64,000 nt of DNA from Symsagittifera roscoffensis. Taxonomy: Eukaryota > Xenacoelomorpha > Acoela > Convolutidae. Shown here in pieces: positions 34,512 through 45,559 of the stretch (within the stretch, counting starts at the first letter, position 1; each line of letters begins with the position of its first letter). The stretch is taken from positions 10,995,206 to 11,059,205 of the forward strand of contig NC_087069.1 in the NCBI RefSeq assembly GCF_963678635.1. Reading direction: 5' to 3'. The position numbers and the translations under genes are program-made. The notes below the pieces were generated by a model. The model searched no databases, was not told the origin of the DNA, and worked only from the letters and a program-made list of their open reading frames with translations.

Positions 34512-35271
34512 TTAATATGACTTTTTTGCGTAGTAATCTATTCGACAATTTTTTGACCGTGGTTCAAATGCTTCATAATCGAAAAACGAATCGTTGAAGA
34601 ATGACGAACCGTCCACGTCGGAAGTATTGGCCATCAGATCAACGATATCCCCGCTATCTTTATCACGGTCGCTGGTTCCTGCTGCCCGAATCAGAACGAG
34701 GTTTGGAGTTTTCCAATTGTTTTTGACGTGTCCCATCAGTTGACGGAGCGAACGATGTGTTTGTATTTTTTCAACAGCCAAACAAATTTCTCGGAGAATT
34801 CAACGTCAATTTCCGGATGGTCCCAATCAACGTCTTAATCATCAATTCTTCGGACACCACATCTAGGAAATCGTCACAAACCCATGTCACTGGCTGTTGA
34901 TCATCTTTAAAAAATGGCATCCGTTTTTCCAAATCGTCACTATCATTTGAGCCAGAATTTGCAGGGGCAGCGTTGTCATCGCTATCATCAATGCCAATCG
35001 CAGTTTGATGCACGAAGTTTATGCGACTGTAGCGAAGAGTCTCCTTGCCATAATCGAGGATGAAGCGTTTGTCATCAAAGGCTGATAAGGATGTTTTCGT
35101 CAGAGTCACAGTTTGCAGATTGTGTGGCTCGGATGCGATTTGACTGTTTTGAGTTTTGAATAATGAGCCAGAGATCAAGGTGTCTCGATATCGCTGATGA
35201 GTCAATATCTTCTGAGCAGCTTTTGATATACCTTTGGCTGACAGCTTTCTGCAGTCTAAATATATAAACAA
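34512..35271 (-). pseudogene. Protein-primed DNA polymerase B, C-terminal fragment
   Basis: ORF 35271-34771 contains KLSAKGISKAAQKILTHQRY, then TLTKTSLSAFDDKRFILDYG and TLRYSR. This is the conserved C-terminal end of element-encoded family B polymerases (a KG(I/V)xK start and an S-x-DDKR..L..G..TL end). An acidic DDSDD stretch follows, and a frame change leads into ORF 34781-34512, whose tail is acidic. Upstream palm motifs such as the YGDTDS box were not found in the left arm, so most of the gene is missing or unreadable. It reads towards the left end of the element, a common placement. Confidence 0.6.
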
Positions 35272-36741
35272 ATGATTACTAACCCATTTACAGATGATTG
35301 CTAATGTGTGGTGAAAAAAAAATTAATTTTTTTGTAGCTATTACACTTGAAGACCAGGTGCAACAAAAGGTGACCTGAAGGTCAAGTGTGACCTTAAAAA
35401 TGAAACATAGTTTAAAAAATTCCGAAAAAGCAAGAAAAAACGTCGCCGGGAAAAAACGTTTCCGCCCGAAAAGTTTTTTTTTAAACGACCGAAAAGAAAA
35501 ATTTCAAAAACTTTTTTTTCAATTTTTTTTTTTCAAAGTTTTTGCCGACCGAATAAATTTAAATTACAAACCAAAATTAATTTTAGCTGACCAAAGAAAA
35601 GATTTAAAGTCTGATAAATTATCAACCAAATTTTGCAGGGAAAAATTTAAGAGCTTGCATGAGTCAATGAATCTGAGGTACTCGAAAATTTTTTGATCAG
35701 TTCAGTTCTTCCTTTTTAAAGTATCAATTAAGACTCCAAGGCTTAACGATATAATTTTTTCGTCGGTTTTGGGTATAACACTCATTGTACTGGTTGGCTC
35801 GTAGCAGTGTGTTTCATGCAATGTGTTTTTCGTTTTAGTCAAAGAACTAGGGCTGTGAATTTCCGTAGTCAACAACAGCCAATGAGTAATAACAAGCTTC
35901 ATTTTTTGTACAAATCGGGTTGCTGTTCGCAAAGGACTATCAGGGAAAATACGTACAGTTTTTAGAAAAAGTTCACTATCGAAGTAAATTACAAGTGTTA
36001 CAAATCACAATTCCTGAACGTTTTTGAACTCGTATCGGTTGATACCTTTTTCTGCTGAAGGCATGTCTACTACGGCAGGCTTATGATCCTTGCAAGACTG
36101 TATGTGTTGCTCATGAACTTCTGCACTCTTACTATTTTTTAAACAGTTTCTATATAGGTGCGTGCATGGGCGATGCCTCTATCCTTTGATCTCACAGAGG
36201 AATTTCAGCAAATCGGTTAAAGTACAAAGTGATTCCTTGCAGGCTCGTACAAGAGAAGTAGATCCATAGAAAATATCTCAATTTCGGTGTTGCTATCATT
36301 GTTTGGTCGTTTTGATAAATACATAGGCAACACGTCTCCCTTTTGTTACTGGAGCCGCAAACTGTTGAGTTGTTCAAATTTTCCAATTGATACGAAACTC
36401 AGGGACAAATCAACAGTGCCTTGGGCATTGTGTGCACTTTCAGCAGTGTATGTATCGGATTGTGTTCGCGCAGCTGCTGGGTTCGTTTTTCTTATGATCT
36501 GTCAGAAGTAGGTCAATACCACGTCCAGACTATAAGAGCCGCAATGAAAAGTTCAGGGCAATTATGATCGTCGTAATTTCTAATGTTTATCAAATTCTGT
36601 TAAAGATTGGCAAAAACTTCGTTTATTTTACAAAAACTTGAATGACGTGTTGAAAAACCCAACCGCTTCCATAAGGCGCAAAAGTTCAAAGCAAATTTCA
36701 AAGCAATTGTTATTGTCGTGGTTTCTAATGTTTATCAAAAT
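35272..36741. other. Left-arm spacer of the Polinton
   Basis: Only low-complexity Lys/Phe-rich open frames (e.g. 35388-35696 plus) and short ones. From about 36535 onward the tandem repeat described separately begins. No polymerase motifs recognised. Confidence 0.35.
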
Positions 36742-37350
36742 CCGAGAGCAGCATTAGAAGCGGCACTTGTAGTAGCTAAATTATCAGAGGCAGGTCTCAT
36801 AACAGGTGGACCATGAGTTGTTAGTAAATGAGTTGATAAGTTCTTTAGCGAACAAACGCCCAAATGACAGTAATCAGAAACACCTCTAAGTTGACAATGA
36901 ATGTAATGAATATGTTTTTGTAAATTTGAGAGCATTTGAGCTGTGAATGAACACTCATTGCAGCGATAAACAATAAGGCCTTTTTCAACAAACGTTTTGT
37001 CACGCCCATGGCGACTTCTTTTGCTCTCTATTATTTATCTGGGTCTCTTAGATTCGAAAAAGTAGTCCTTTAAAAAACTGATCCACGGATTGGCAAAAAC
37101 TTTGTTTATTTTACAAAACTTGAATTACGTGATGAAAAAACCAACCGCTTCCATAAGACGCAAAAGTTCAAAGCAAACTTCCAAGCAATTGTTTTCGTCG
37201 TGGTTTCTAATGTTTATCAAAATCTGGGATTCTCGAATGCGAAAAGGCAAGTAAATAAAAGATGACCACGGACTGATGAAAACTTTGCAAGTTTAACAAA
37301 AACTTGAATTATGTGTTGCAAAACCCAACCGCTTCCATAAGATTCAAAAG
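36535..37350. repeat. Repeated unit ending tttctaatgtttatcaaaat
   Basis: A unit of roughly 140 bases containing acttgaat.acgtg.tg.aaaa, ccaaccgcttccataag and gtggtttctaatgtttatc occurs at 36601-36740 and 37085-37230, with partial copies at 36535-36600 and 37265-37350. It interleaves with the zinc-finger cassettes. Confidence 0.65.
36742..37037 (-). pseudogene. C2H2 zinc-finger cassette, copy 1
   Basis: On the minus strand the frame reads HGRDKTFVEKGLIVYRCNEC, with two Cys, twelve residues, then the two His of KHIHYIH: a good C2H2 finger. A second Cys/His cluster, YCHLGVCSLKNLSTHLLTTH, has CX4C and shorter spacing, so it is atypical. A tail rich in Ala, Ser and Thr follows. The 285-base block is nearly identical in copy 2. 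In copy 1 the frame runs into the tandem repeat at 36741, which truncates it. Function unknown; probable DNA-binding cargo of the element. Confidence 0.5.
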
Positions 37351-37653
37351 TCTCCAAACCTGCTTGAATTTTTTCGACCAATTCAAAAACCTGGCACCAT
37401 CTCATCCCAAGCTCATCAGTGGTTATATGTCGGAGTTTGCATAAATGCTAATCCGCTCGTGTGGTTCTATATTACTAGATTCGATTATTGCTCTGGGTTT
37501 TACCAAACCCAAATTAGCGCTGAGCTGAACTTTTCTGAGTCTTTCTACAACACAGTCCATTATGAGATTTTGAGCTTGATCTTTTTTTTCTTGCATAAAT
37601 AGCAAGAGATCAATCGATTGATTTTCATCCGTTGGTTGGTTCCCACCAATCAC
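37217..37653 (-). pseudogene. Unrecognised coding-like stretch after zinc-finger copy 2
   Basis: ORF 37653-37423 reads DENQSIDLLLFMQEKKDQAQ, then VVERLRKVQLSANLGLVKPR. ORF 37405-37217 starts MRWCQVFELVEKIQAGLETF. Both have mixed, protein-like composition and the same direction as the zinc-finger cassette just upstream, and they may be one product split near 37415. Part of the second overlaps the tandem repeat. I know no family. Confidence 0.35.
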
Positions 37654-37739
37654 GTATGTCTCAAGAACACCAAAAAAGCAGACTCAATTTTTAAAGATTT
37701 TTGCCGTTTATTTCGCCTCCATCAGCAGCACGCACATCA

Positions 37740-38026
37740 CCGAGAGCAGCATTAAAAGCGGCACTTGTTGTAGCTAAATTATCAGAGGCAGGTCTCATAA
37801 CAGGTAGACCATGAGTTGTTAGTAAATGGGTTGATAGGTTCTGTGGCGAATGAACGCCCAAATGACAGTAGTCAGAAACACCTCCAAGTTGACAATGAGT
37901 GTGAAGTTTACGTTTTTTTTAAATCTGAGAGCATTTGAGCTGTGAATGAACACTCATTGCAGCGATAAACAATAAGGCCTTTTTCAGCAAACGTTTTGTC
38001 ACGCCCATGGCGACTTCTTTTGCTCT
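37740..38026 (-). pseudogene. C2H2 zinc-finger cassette, copy 2
   Basis: Same block as 36742-37026, preceded on the minus strand by a basic NKSKRSRHGRDK stretch that could be a nuclear localisation signal. A run of eight T around 37912 shifts the frame inside the first finger relative to copy 1. The C-terminal side continues with ALGDVRAADGGEINGKNL before a stop. A duplication within the Polinton left arm. Confidence 0.5.
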
Positions 38027-38039
38027 TGTTTGCATGTCA

Positions 38040-39490
38040 GTGAACAAAAATTGCACTTCAACAATTTTTGAAATTTGATATGCAATTGATTACTAGAAAG
38101 AAGTAGAATCGAGTGATCTCAACATCTAATCATATACAACAGAAAGTAGGAAAAGATAACTGTTCATCTACCAATTGCAAACAAAATGGTTCGTGTTTCG
38201 GGCGCGCATATTTGAATCTGAACTAATTTTACCGCCAAAAATCAAAATTTAATTACAATTTCAGCCCTAATGTACCTGCTGAAATACTATTGGTTGACAT
38301 AGATGGTTAACGTAAATTATTCAAGCAATCTCCTTGAAATGATCAAATTCAGTTCAAAATGACTGGATCAGAGTTACGTGATCAAGTAAATGATTCCAAA
38401 ATCGTTTGCTTAGTTTTGAGTTTCATATTTCAAATTGTACGTCACCAAGTAGGGAATAATTCGAAAACTCAAATCTAAACTTAGCATGTCCTAATACATG
38501 TACTGAACACATTTTGTCTTATATGTAATGTCTACACAAGTTAGTGATGTGTCTTAACACCGATTTTTTTCTTTGAAAATGTCAGACTTATTCAGTTACA
38601 GATTGATTCGTTTAGTCAATTAATTGTTGTTTGCTATCATCATCTTTCTATAAAACTTCAACATTCACAATTTTTGATACTGAATATAAGAGAACGTTTG
38701 TAAAACTCCGGGTTTAAAAACTGTAAGATTGAAACTATCAACTTAAAATTTCATAAAAATTACCTTAAGTTGTCAAAGGTGGGTTTGTTGTTTCAAGGAG
38801 GAGCAAGGTTTTTAGTGTTTTCCTCCAAAACTAATAAAAATTCTTGCCATGTTTAAAAAACCATAGTACTTGAAATTACAAAAATTATATATATTTAAAA
38901 ATTTAAAGGTCCCTGCTGAAGATTTTCAACTTACTACCATTTTTCCAGTAGAAACATCCCATGTTCTTTACTAATAAACAAAAAAATATTTCAAAAAGGC
39001 TATTTTTTTGTGGTTGAATTGTTGATCCCCACAAAAAAATAATCGCCACAAGAAGTGTTGATTCCGCACAAAAAGCTCAGTGAGAGCAGCAGTATGAGTG
39101 GTCGGAAGCCTATATTCGGAGTTTGTAACAAAAATTTAGAAAATTGGTAAAGGATGAGGCTTTTTAGTGTGTATCTTTTAGATGGACGGTCTGAACAAAG
39201 TCGTGCGACATATCAAAATGCTTCTCTAAACCAGGTTATCTTTTTTGTACAGAAGTTTAAAAACCATAGGACCCCAAGCTTACGAGATAAATTGTCAGAC
39301 CTTTTTCCGAGATGTGAATCAGTTTTTTTGAATTTTGATTAACGACCTGTCTAACAATCGCTTACAACTTGAAGAGTGAAGCATTATGAGGCAGAGAATT
39401 TTATTTACGAAGCTGTTCATACACAATAAAACTAAATGAAAGCTACTAAACTTCACTCTCAATTTCAAATTTTAAAATTTATTCAAATTC
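38040..39490. other. AT-rich stretch of the Polinton left arm
   Basis: No coding frame I can support. A 62-codon ORF at 39154-39342 (plus) has ordinary composition but no context. Probably decayed coding or control sequence between the oppositely transcribed arms. Confidence 0.35.
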
Positions 39491-39499
39491 GAAAAATGG

Positions 39500-39840
39500 A
39501 AATCAAATGATCTCAATCTCTGTTTCAAAGGTAAATTAGATCCAACAAGTAATGAGCTTTTTCTAGTGTTGTTAGTTTTTGCTTCTTCTTTGGCGCAAGA
39601 AATAGAGAAGGGGTTAAACTTTTCAAGTGATTACTCATTGTCGCTAGAGGGGTGCGTGTTGGAGTTGAACTACCAGGTTCATCAAGCCATAGTGACATTG
39701 TAGAAGAAGAATTAGCTTTCGAGGTAACTAATAATTCGACTCAATCTGCTCCATTTCCCATAAAGGGTCAAAAACTTCAATTTCTTCAAAATCTTGTAAC
39801 TGGTTTTCACACATCGGAGTAACATCACAATCGTATTAAA
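39500..39840 (-). pseudogene. Coding-like remnant, minus strand
   Basis: One frame reads CENQLQDFEEIEVFDPLWEM and, past a stop and shift near 39735, another reads ATMSNHLKSLTPSLFLAPKK followed by LEKAHYLLDLIY. Acidic then basic, with no known motif. Same direction as the polymerase fragment. Confidence 0.3.
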
Positions 39841-40116
39841 AGAAAATTTTTTTCACTGATTTTGATGAAGTTGAAATATCAATCTAAAGAGCAAGAAGTT
39901 CGTCAGGATCATTATAATTTCCAGAATTTGCAAGGTAACTCAGATTCTTTTTTTTTGAGTTCTCGGCTTCCTTTGACATTTTTAGGGAAAATTTGCTGAA
40001 TAAATCTTCAAAAAATTTTGGGCATCATAATGTGGTTTGTACAAGTGCACTCATCAGAATTAAAAATTTTTTCTTTGTTATTTGCTACAAAAAAATTACC
40101 ATAAACGTGATGGTAA

Positions 40117-40171
40117 TTCACAGAATTGTGAAAACTCCTTAAGTTTCACAGAATTGTGAAAACTCTTTAAG
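40117..40171. repeat. Two tandem copies of an imperfect palindrome
   Basis: ttcacagaattgtgaaaact occurs at 40117 and 40145. Each contains the inverted pair ttcaca/tgtgaa around gaat. Spacing of 28 bases. Could be paired protein-binding sites near the divergence point of the two Polinton arms; inference only. Confidence 0.5.
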
Positions 40172-40572
40172 AGAATAAATAGGTATTGGTCTTCTAAAAC
40201 TAGAAATTTTGGGACACCCTGTGTAGTTTCTTATCAGTATACAAAGGGAGGGAGTGTAAGTTATTTATGTTGCATTGCACTGTATTCTATGTATATCTAA
40301 TTGGCTTTCAAACAAATGGCTAGTTTGAAATACTACATTTAAACATTGGGGCCTTTGACGGCCATTAATTTTCTTATCAGTTTTACATGCTCAAAATACT
40401 ATTTCACTCGAACCAAATTGCAACCGATTACACTTTAGATCTAAAGTACATATGTGCTTATGTTAAAAGAGATACAAGGCTTTCTCTTGCAAACCTATGC
40501 AACCAATTCAAACCATTTCATGCTGTTCATTTTTGAAATCATGGTACTTTGAAGCTTTGCTCGTTATAATTA

Positions 40573-41217
40573 GTGAAACGAAAACAAACACCACAGCAAC
40601 TGCAGATAAAGAATTTAGCGATTGTCTTTTCCTTGTTTTGGAAAAGAGTAAACATTAGTGCGTGCTTCATTGAAAACCAAAGTGGTACATATGTATTCTT
40701 GAAAGTTTTCGAAAAAACAGCTGAAGACGCTGAATTCGAATGTTCACAAAAGATTGCTTTGTCCAGCGAAAATTTTTTTAAAAACAGTAAAATCGGGAAA
40801 AACAATCCGAGCGCAAACGAGGGAAATATCTAATACTGTTGAAAGCAAACGTAATCCACAGTCTAACTGAAAACTTGCTAGGAAATCTCAATCTTTTTGA
40901 AAAATAAAAAACGGTTTCAAACACGACTCGAGTTAAAAATTCTCCAAAAAAAGACAAAGTTTTGTTAGAAGTTGTGTTACCTGATTATTAAAAAAAAACA
41001 AAAAACAACTTTCAAATTTGGTATTACCGAAAAAATTCCCGATTTATCCTATTTTAAAAAACATGCTTTACGAAGCCACTTCGAATCTGAGCTTTGCCTT
41101 TTTTCAGTAGACAATGAAAAAAGCATCATATTACTATTGAATGATTCACAAAGATTCAGAGGAACAGTTGAACTTTTTTTCCTTCCCAAAAATGTTTCGT
41201 TGCTCCTTGCATTTTAA
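40573..41217 (+). pseudogene. Unrecognised ORFs at the start of the Polinton right arm
   Basis: ORF 40573-40833 (86 codons) has ACFIENQSGTYVFLKVFEKT; ORF 40972-41217 (81 codons) has FKFGITEKIPDLSYFKKHAL and ILLLNDSQRFRGTVELFFLP. Composition is protein-like, and both have the same direction as the capsid genes. They may be the N-terminal parts of the nuclease-like product downstream. Confidence 0.3.
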
Positions 41218-41274
41218 CTTGCTTCAAATATTTAGTTTTTCCTGCTAGAGATGTCAAAGCAAACGGTGATAGAT

Positions 41275-42606
41275 TTTTCAATATTAAATTAGCTCTCTTT
41301 TACTGCAGCCGATCTCGATGTGTTAGATTTCACTGCAAGCAAGAAACGTTTACCGAATTTATTGTTGCTTTCTGCAACTTCAACTAAGAACTAACAATTC
41401 CTCAAAAAACCAAAACGCCAGCAAAAATCTCCTGCAGTTGGGGGAAAAACGAATCGATTGCACAGTTACACCAGCTTCATCATCGATATCAAACAAATCC
41501 GCAAGAACTTTGACGACAGTTCGAAAGAAACAATGGAAAGCAGACATGCTCAAAGAGTTAAGATGAATACAGATACATTGAGAAGATTTGAAAGATTAAT
41601 TAAAAGACCCCTTTCTGCCGCTTTTTGTAGTTGATCGACTTTTTGACAAGTGGGTATTGAAAACTTGATGTAGACAATGATGCTTCACTACATTATGTAG
41701 ACATGATTTCATTGTTCGTTTGAAACTAATGCATGAAAAAATTAATGATATAAAAAACCAGTATCAAGACAAATCAGTCAGATTTCAATGTTTTTTGCCT
41801 CTTATTTGTTTTTGGATGCCAATAACATTTTGGATTTTGTTTTGAAAACAGACCGTATGTTTTTTTTAATTGGAAGAGACAATTCGCCGCTCAACAAACA
41901 TTTGAAACAAATAAAACTTTTTAGACTACAAGATATATTGCATGACGCAGCAGGATGTTTAGAAGAAAAAAAAACCGGACCTGGGCAAACATATGTTTTG
42001 CCTTGTCCAATAAAAAGTTGTCATCTAGGATAAACCCTAAGAATAAAACCAAAAATTTCATTTGTAATATATCCCATAGTTTTAGATATTGAGCGATTTA
42101 AATGCGGCACGAAACAGTTCATAACCAAAGAACTTGTCGTTTGCTCTGCTAATACTACTGATACAATTCATTTTCTGCCACCAGTCCCATTGAAAACTTT
42201 ATCAAAAGAAGAGAAAAAGCCTTCAATTGGATATATAAATTTCTGCAAGGGCTTCAAATGTGAAAACCCCTATTCTTATTTGGATCTAATTTTTGACAGA
42301 ATTCGTTCGAGGAACCCAATCTCCCATTTTTTTGATAAAAGTATACAAAAATCTGTTTTATTAGCTGAATATTTGAAATTACTCAAAACAAATTCGGAAG
42401 ATATTGACTGCCCGAAGATTGAACACTTATTGGGCCAAGAAAAACGTATTTGCAAACGACATTCTCCTTCATTTCCCTCGCATCAATTATTAAAAATTGG
42501 TACCTTTAGAAAATCAGAAGTTCTTTTCGATTGGAATTCAAATGATGCAAACAACTTTACCTCCAATTTCGGCGGTTTATGCTTTGATGACCAATCAGAA
42601 TCCTAA
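41275..42606 (+). pseudogene. DEDD-exonuclease-like element protein
   Basis: Pieces across frames are SRHAQRVKMNTDTLRRFERL near 41560, ORF 41788-42033 (IKLFRLQDILHDAAGCLEEK, then VLPCPIKSCHLG), and about 42070-42606. The last part contains PIVLDIERF, an Asp-x-Glu motif resembling the first site of RNase H-fold DEDD exonucleases, then FITKELVVC, FLPPVPLKTL, YSYLDLIFDRI and DCPKIEHLLGQ. This order (VDxExF..KEL..PP..CPK) recalls a nuclease-like protein common in invertebrate mobile elements. I am fairly sure of the resemblance, less of the fold. Several stops. Confidence 0.45.
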
Positions 42607-42687
42607 CAACAATTTAACACTAAGATTTAAACTTACTCTTATGCGGACAAGCATATTAGACTGTCGAGGAAAACCTCTCCTGCGAAA

Positions 42688-43072
42688 TTGAACGATATCG
42701 AAATAGTTCATTTAAGAAAATTCGTTACAGTTCTGGACTACTTTCACCTGTACAGTCTCCAGACTCCAGAAATTTCGACTGTAAACTCAGTTGTTCAATC
42801 TCAACTTGGAAGGGCTGAAATCTCAGCTGGGAGAGAGAAGACAAATCTACTTACAAGACGAACAACTTTCAGCTGAATTGAAAGAATTAGTCAAAACTGT
42901 TGACGTTGAAGAAATAATTTTAGTTCAAGCCACTACCAGAGTTCCTGCTCATTTTGCTTTAAAGTTCAAATCTAATTGTAAGCATGATAAGTTCAGAAAA
43001 ATGAATTCTTCTTCATTGAACGAAGAAGTGATTTGCTTGATGAACAAAAATAAAGAAACACATACATACTAA
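42688..43072 (+). pseudogene. Unrecognised ORFs before the ATPase
   Basis: ORFs 42688-42876 and 42791-43072 overlap in different frames and probably join by one shift: EISTVNSVVQSQLG continues as GLKSQLGERRQIYLQDEQLS and AELKELVKTVDVEEIILVQA. A helical, charged product of unknown role. Confidence 0.3.
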
Positions 43073-43309
43073 GCTTTGTGAATTTTGAAAATTTATTTAA
43101 TGAATGTCTTCATATTTATTTGATCTTGTGTGATCACTTGTTGCTAACATGTCGTGTTTAAAAAACTCAAAGTTTCAAGTACAAAGTTATGCTAAAAGAA
43201 AACACACAAATCTGAAAGTAACAGATGAAAATTTACTAAGAGAATTATTAGGCGAAATCGGAACATAGAAAAAAAGTTCGGATAGATATGACAGACAAAA
43301 CCATAGCAA

Positions 43310-43530
43310 GATTATAACAAAATAGAAAGCAAACGGCAATCGGTCACAGAGAAAACAGGCGATTGGTATGCAGTTGTAACTATCAACCTTGATACAAGTA
43401 AGCAAAAAAGTCTTCTAGTAAATAAGGAAATTGAAGTAACCACTGTCGAGAACAATGATTTTGGCTTTGTTGACATTGGTGGTGTCCAGTATTCTTTATC
43501 TGGCGGAAACACATCTGAGAAACTCAAATT
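43310..43530 (+). pseudogene. Possible TnpB/Fanzor-like fragment
   Basis: One frame without stops reads SVTEKTGDWYAVVTINLD, then, about thirty residues on, NNDFGFVDIGGVQYSLSGG. The pattern K..K.GDWYAV.., a short linker and then a VD..G start resembles the region around the first RuvC site of OrfB/TnpB and their eukaryotic Fanzor relatives. The catalytic GIDxG reads EVTTVE here. No zinc-ribbon or later RuvC site was found. The similarity is weak, and an unrelated Polinton protein is a real alternative. Confidence 0.2.
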
Positions 43531-43764
43531 TTTTTTCCCTTCCATCTTCAGAAGTTGTATTTTTGATTTTTCCACAAGTCTGTTTTATTTTCATTTTGCT
43601 ATCTTCATCTATTTCGAATTTGTCTTTTATTTGTCTTTTTATAAAAAAAGTTGTGTCGAGAATGCCATTTGGCTTTCAATACTGTCCAGAATATTTGGTT
43701 ACATGTTACCTAAGCCCAAGTTGTAATAATGAATAAAATCATTTCAACAAAAGATTGTCTGTTC

Positions 43765-44565
43765 ATGCCTATTTCAGATCCCTCAGGATCCGGCGAAACA
43801 GATTTATTTTTTCAAGCGCTTCTCAGAGGTATTTTCTATCCACCGTATAAATAGATAATTTATTTTTATCTTTGCGATCAACCCAAGCATCGTTCTTGTG
43901 TTTCTCAACACAAAACTGATGATGAATTTATACAATCATCCAGCTTTGAAATTGTTATTAACTTACGGGATGATATCTGCAAAGAAAAATTTCATTGAAA
44001 GAGATTTCGATGAAATTGCTACAGCAGGCCGACATAAAAATATTCAGTTTTTTTTCAAATCAAGCATAATTTATTTCAGCAAAGTAAACAATCACGTAAA
44101 ATATATTCAAATACAGCTCACTTTGTTTAGTTGAAATAATCTCGAGACATTCAACAATATGATTATTTGGGCAGACAATTGAATAAAGCTCAATTCATCC
44201 GTCATGCGTATTAGTTGGCATCGAAGGAAGGTTTTGTTCATTTGCTGATAGACTTAGATCCCATAACTTCAGATTGTCTTCGTTTTTTGTCAAACATAGC
44301 TCCACTGTCGCCAACCATTTTCTAGTTACCATCCTCGAAAAGCAGTCATCACGTCTATTCAAAAGGAAAGAGAATAGTTTATGCATTTTGAAGCAAATGC
44401 TCAGAAGTCAGCATTGTAGATCAGTTTTGACAACAACTGACTCGATTTTTATAAGAATTCTATACGATTGTTTTATAAATGATTTTCTGGGGAAAGTTTT
44501 AGCTAACAAATGTTTCATCGAGAGCAAGAAAATATTGACCCCAAATTTAGTAACAGAGTAAAATG
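43765..44565 (+). pseudogene. Polinton packaging ATPase
   Basis: ATG at 43765 begins PISDPSGSGETDLFFQALLR, a Walker A loop in which the essential Lys is Glu. In other frames follow IKHNLFQQSKQSR.IYSNTAHFV, RDIQQYDYLGRQLNKAQFIR, then FVHLLIDLDPITSDCLRF, the Walker B region, and PTIF.LPSSKSSHHVYSK. This set is characteristic of the Polinton ATPase, which pumps DNA into capsids. The last part (44395-44561) reads FIRILYDCFINDFLGKV. At least four frame changes. Dead by both frame and Walker A. Confidence 0.8.
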
Positions 44566-44639
44566 AAATGTTTCGGCAAACAATATTTCACTGGATGAAT
44601 CAATCGGAAAATTGGATTACCTTTTTTTGAAAAACTAGA

Positions 44640-45307
44640 AAACAAGCATGATGCCTGAGGAAATTATCCTCATTCCTCGCAAGACATATGCTCCAGACGA
44701 AAAAACTGTACCACAATCTCCAGTCCTTCATAATCATTCAATTTATGACAAATCATCTCAACTCAATTAATTAGAACGGTTTCGAGAACGAAATGCCAGC
44801 CGCAACTATCCACTACCTACAAACGCAACAACTCCTATTCCTTCAAACTCTAATAATGTGCCAAATCCCTGAAAAGAAATTTATCTGCACTTACTAGTTT
44901 GAGTGGCAATGTTCAGTGGCGATTCTGTGACAATGAAGCAGAAGAAATGATGAATCAGACAATTCTCTGCAGCGAACAACTAACAACTTCAATTCAAGGA
45001 AAGCAGACATACGTTAAGGTTCAATCTTTTTTTTGATCCACAGCAAAACGTAGAGAAACTTGGGAGTGTGTTTTATCCAGAAATTTTGAAAAGACTGGAT
45101 ATTGATCCCAGTTTTGTGTCCAAAAGTTATGCCACACATATTCTTCGCTCACTTAAGAGCGAAGCAGCTCAGTCCCCGACTTCTTTTTTTGTCGCAGAAA
45201 AACCGACAACTGAGGAAACGAAAAAATCAAAACCCTCCTCAACGAAGACTCGATCGACAACTCTCAAACCCAGAACCAAGCAATCACACAAAAAAACCAG
45301 AAAATAA
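44640..45307 (+). pseudogene. Small Polinton structural/core protein candidate
   Basis: Reads MMPEEIILIPRKTYAPDEKT, then a broken middle, then ORF 45068-45307 (FYPEILKRLDIDPSFVSKSY and a tail very rich in Thr, Lys and Ser). The VPxxxY-type start and basic C-terminus are typical of the small protein between ATPase and integrase in many Polintons, but I cannot name it. Confidence 0.4.
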
Positions 45308-45559
45308 GTTTTCTTCCCATCGAAGACGACGACGATAAAAAAAACTACGAGAGCAGTAGAGAATCGTTTTCGACGTCAACAAAAGAATGGAAATCTTACT
45401 TTGAGTAAAAAAAATTTCAAATTACTCTACTCGAAAGGTCCAGGCAGCTGCACTTGGTGGCGTGAGAAATTAAACAAAAGCTAGTCAACTCTCGCCAAAA
45501 AAAGTTTCAAATTTTCTGCGGCATCAGTCATCACATAGAAAGTATGGAAAATTTCGTAA

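Noticed and set aside
35388-35696. 102-codon Lys/Phe-rich plus ORF in the Polinton left arm
   Set aside because: Composition follows A- and T-runs; no motif, and opposite to the neighbouring polymerase fragment.
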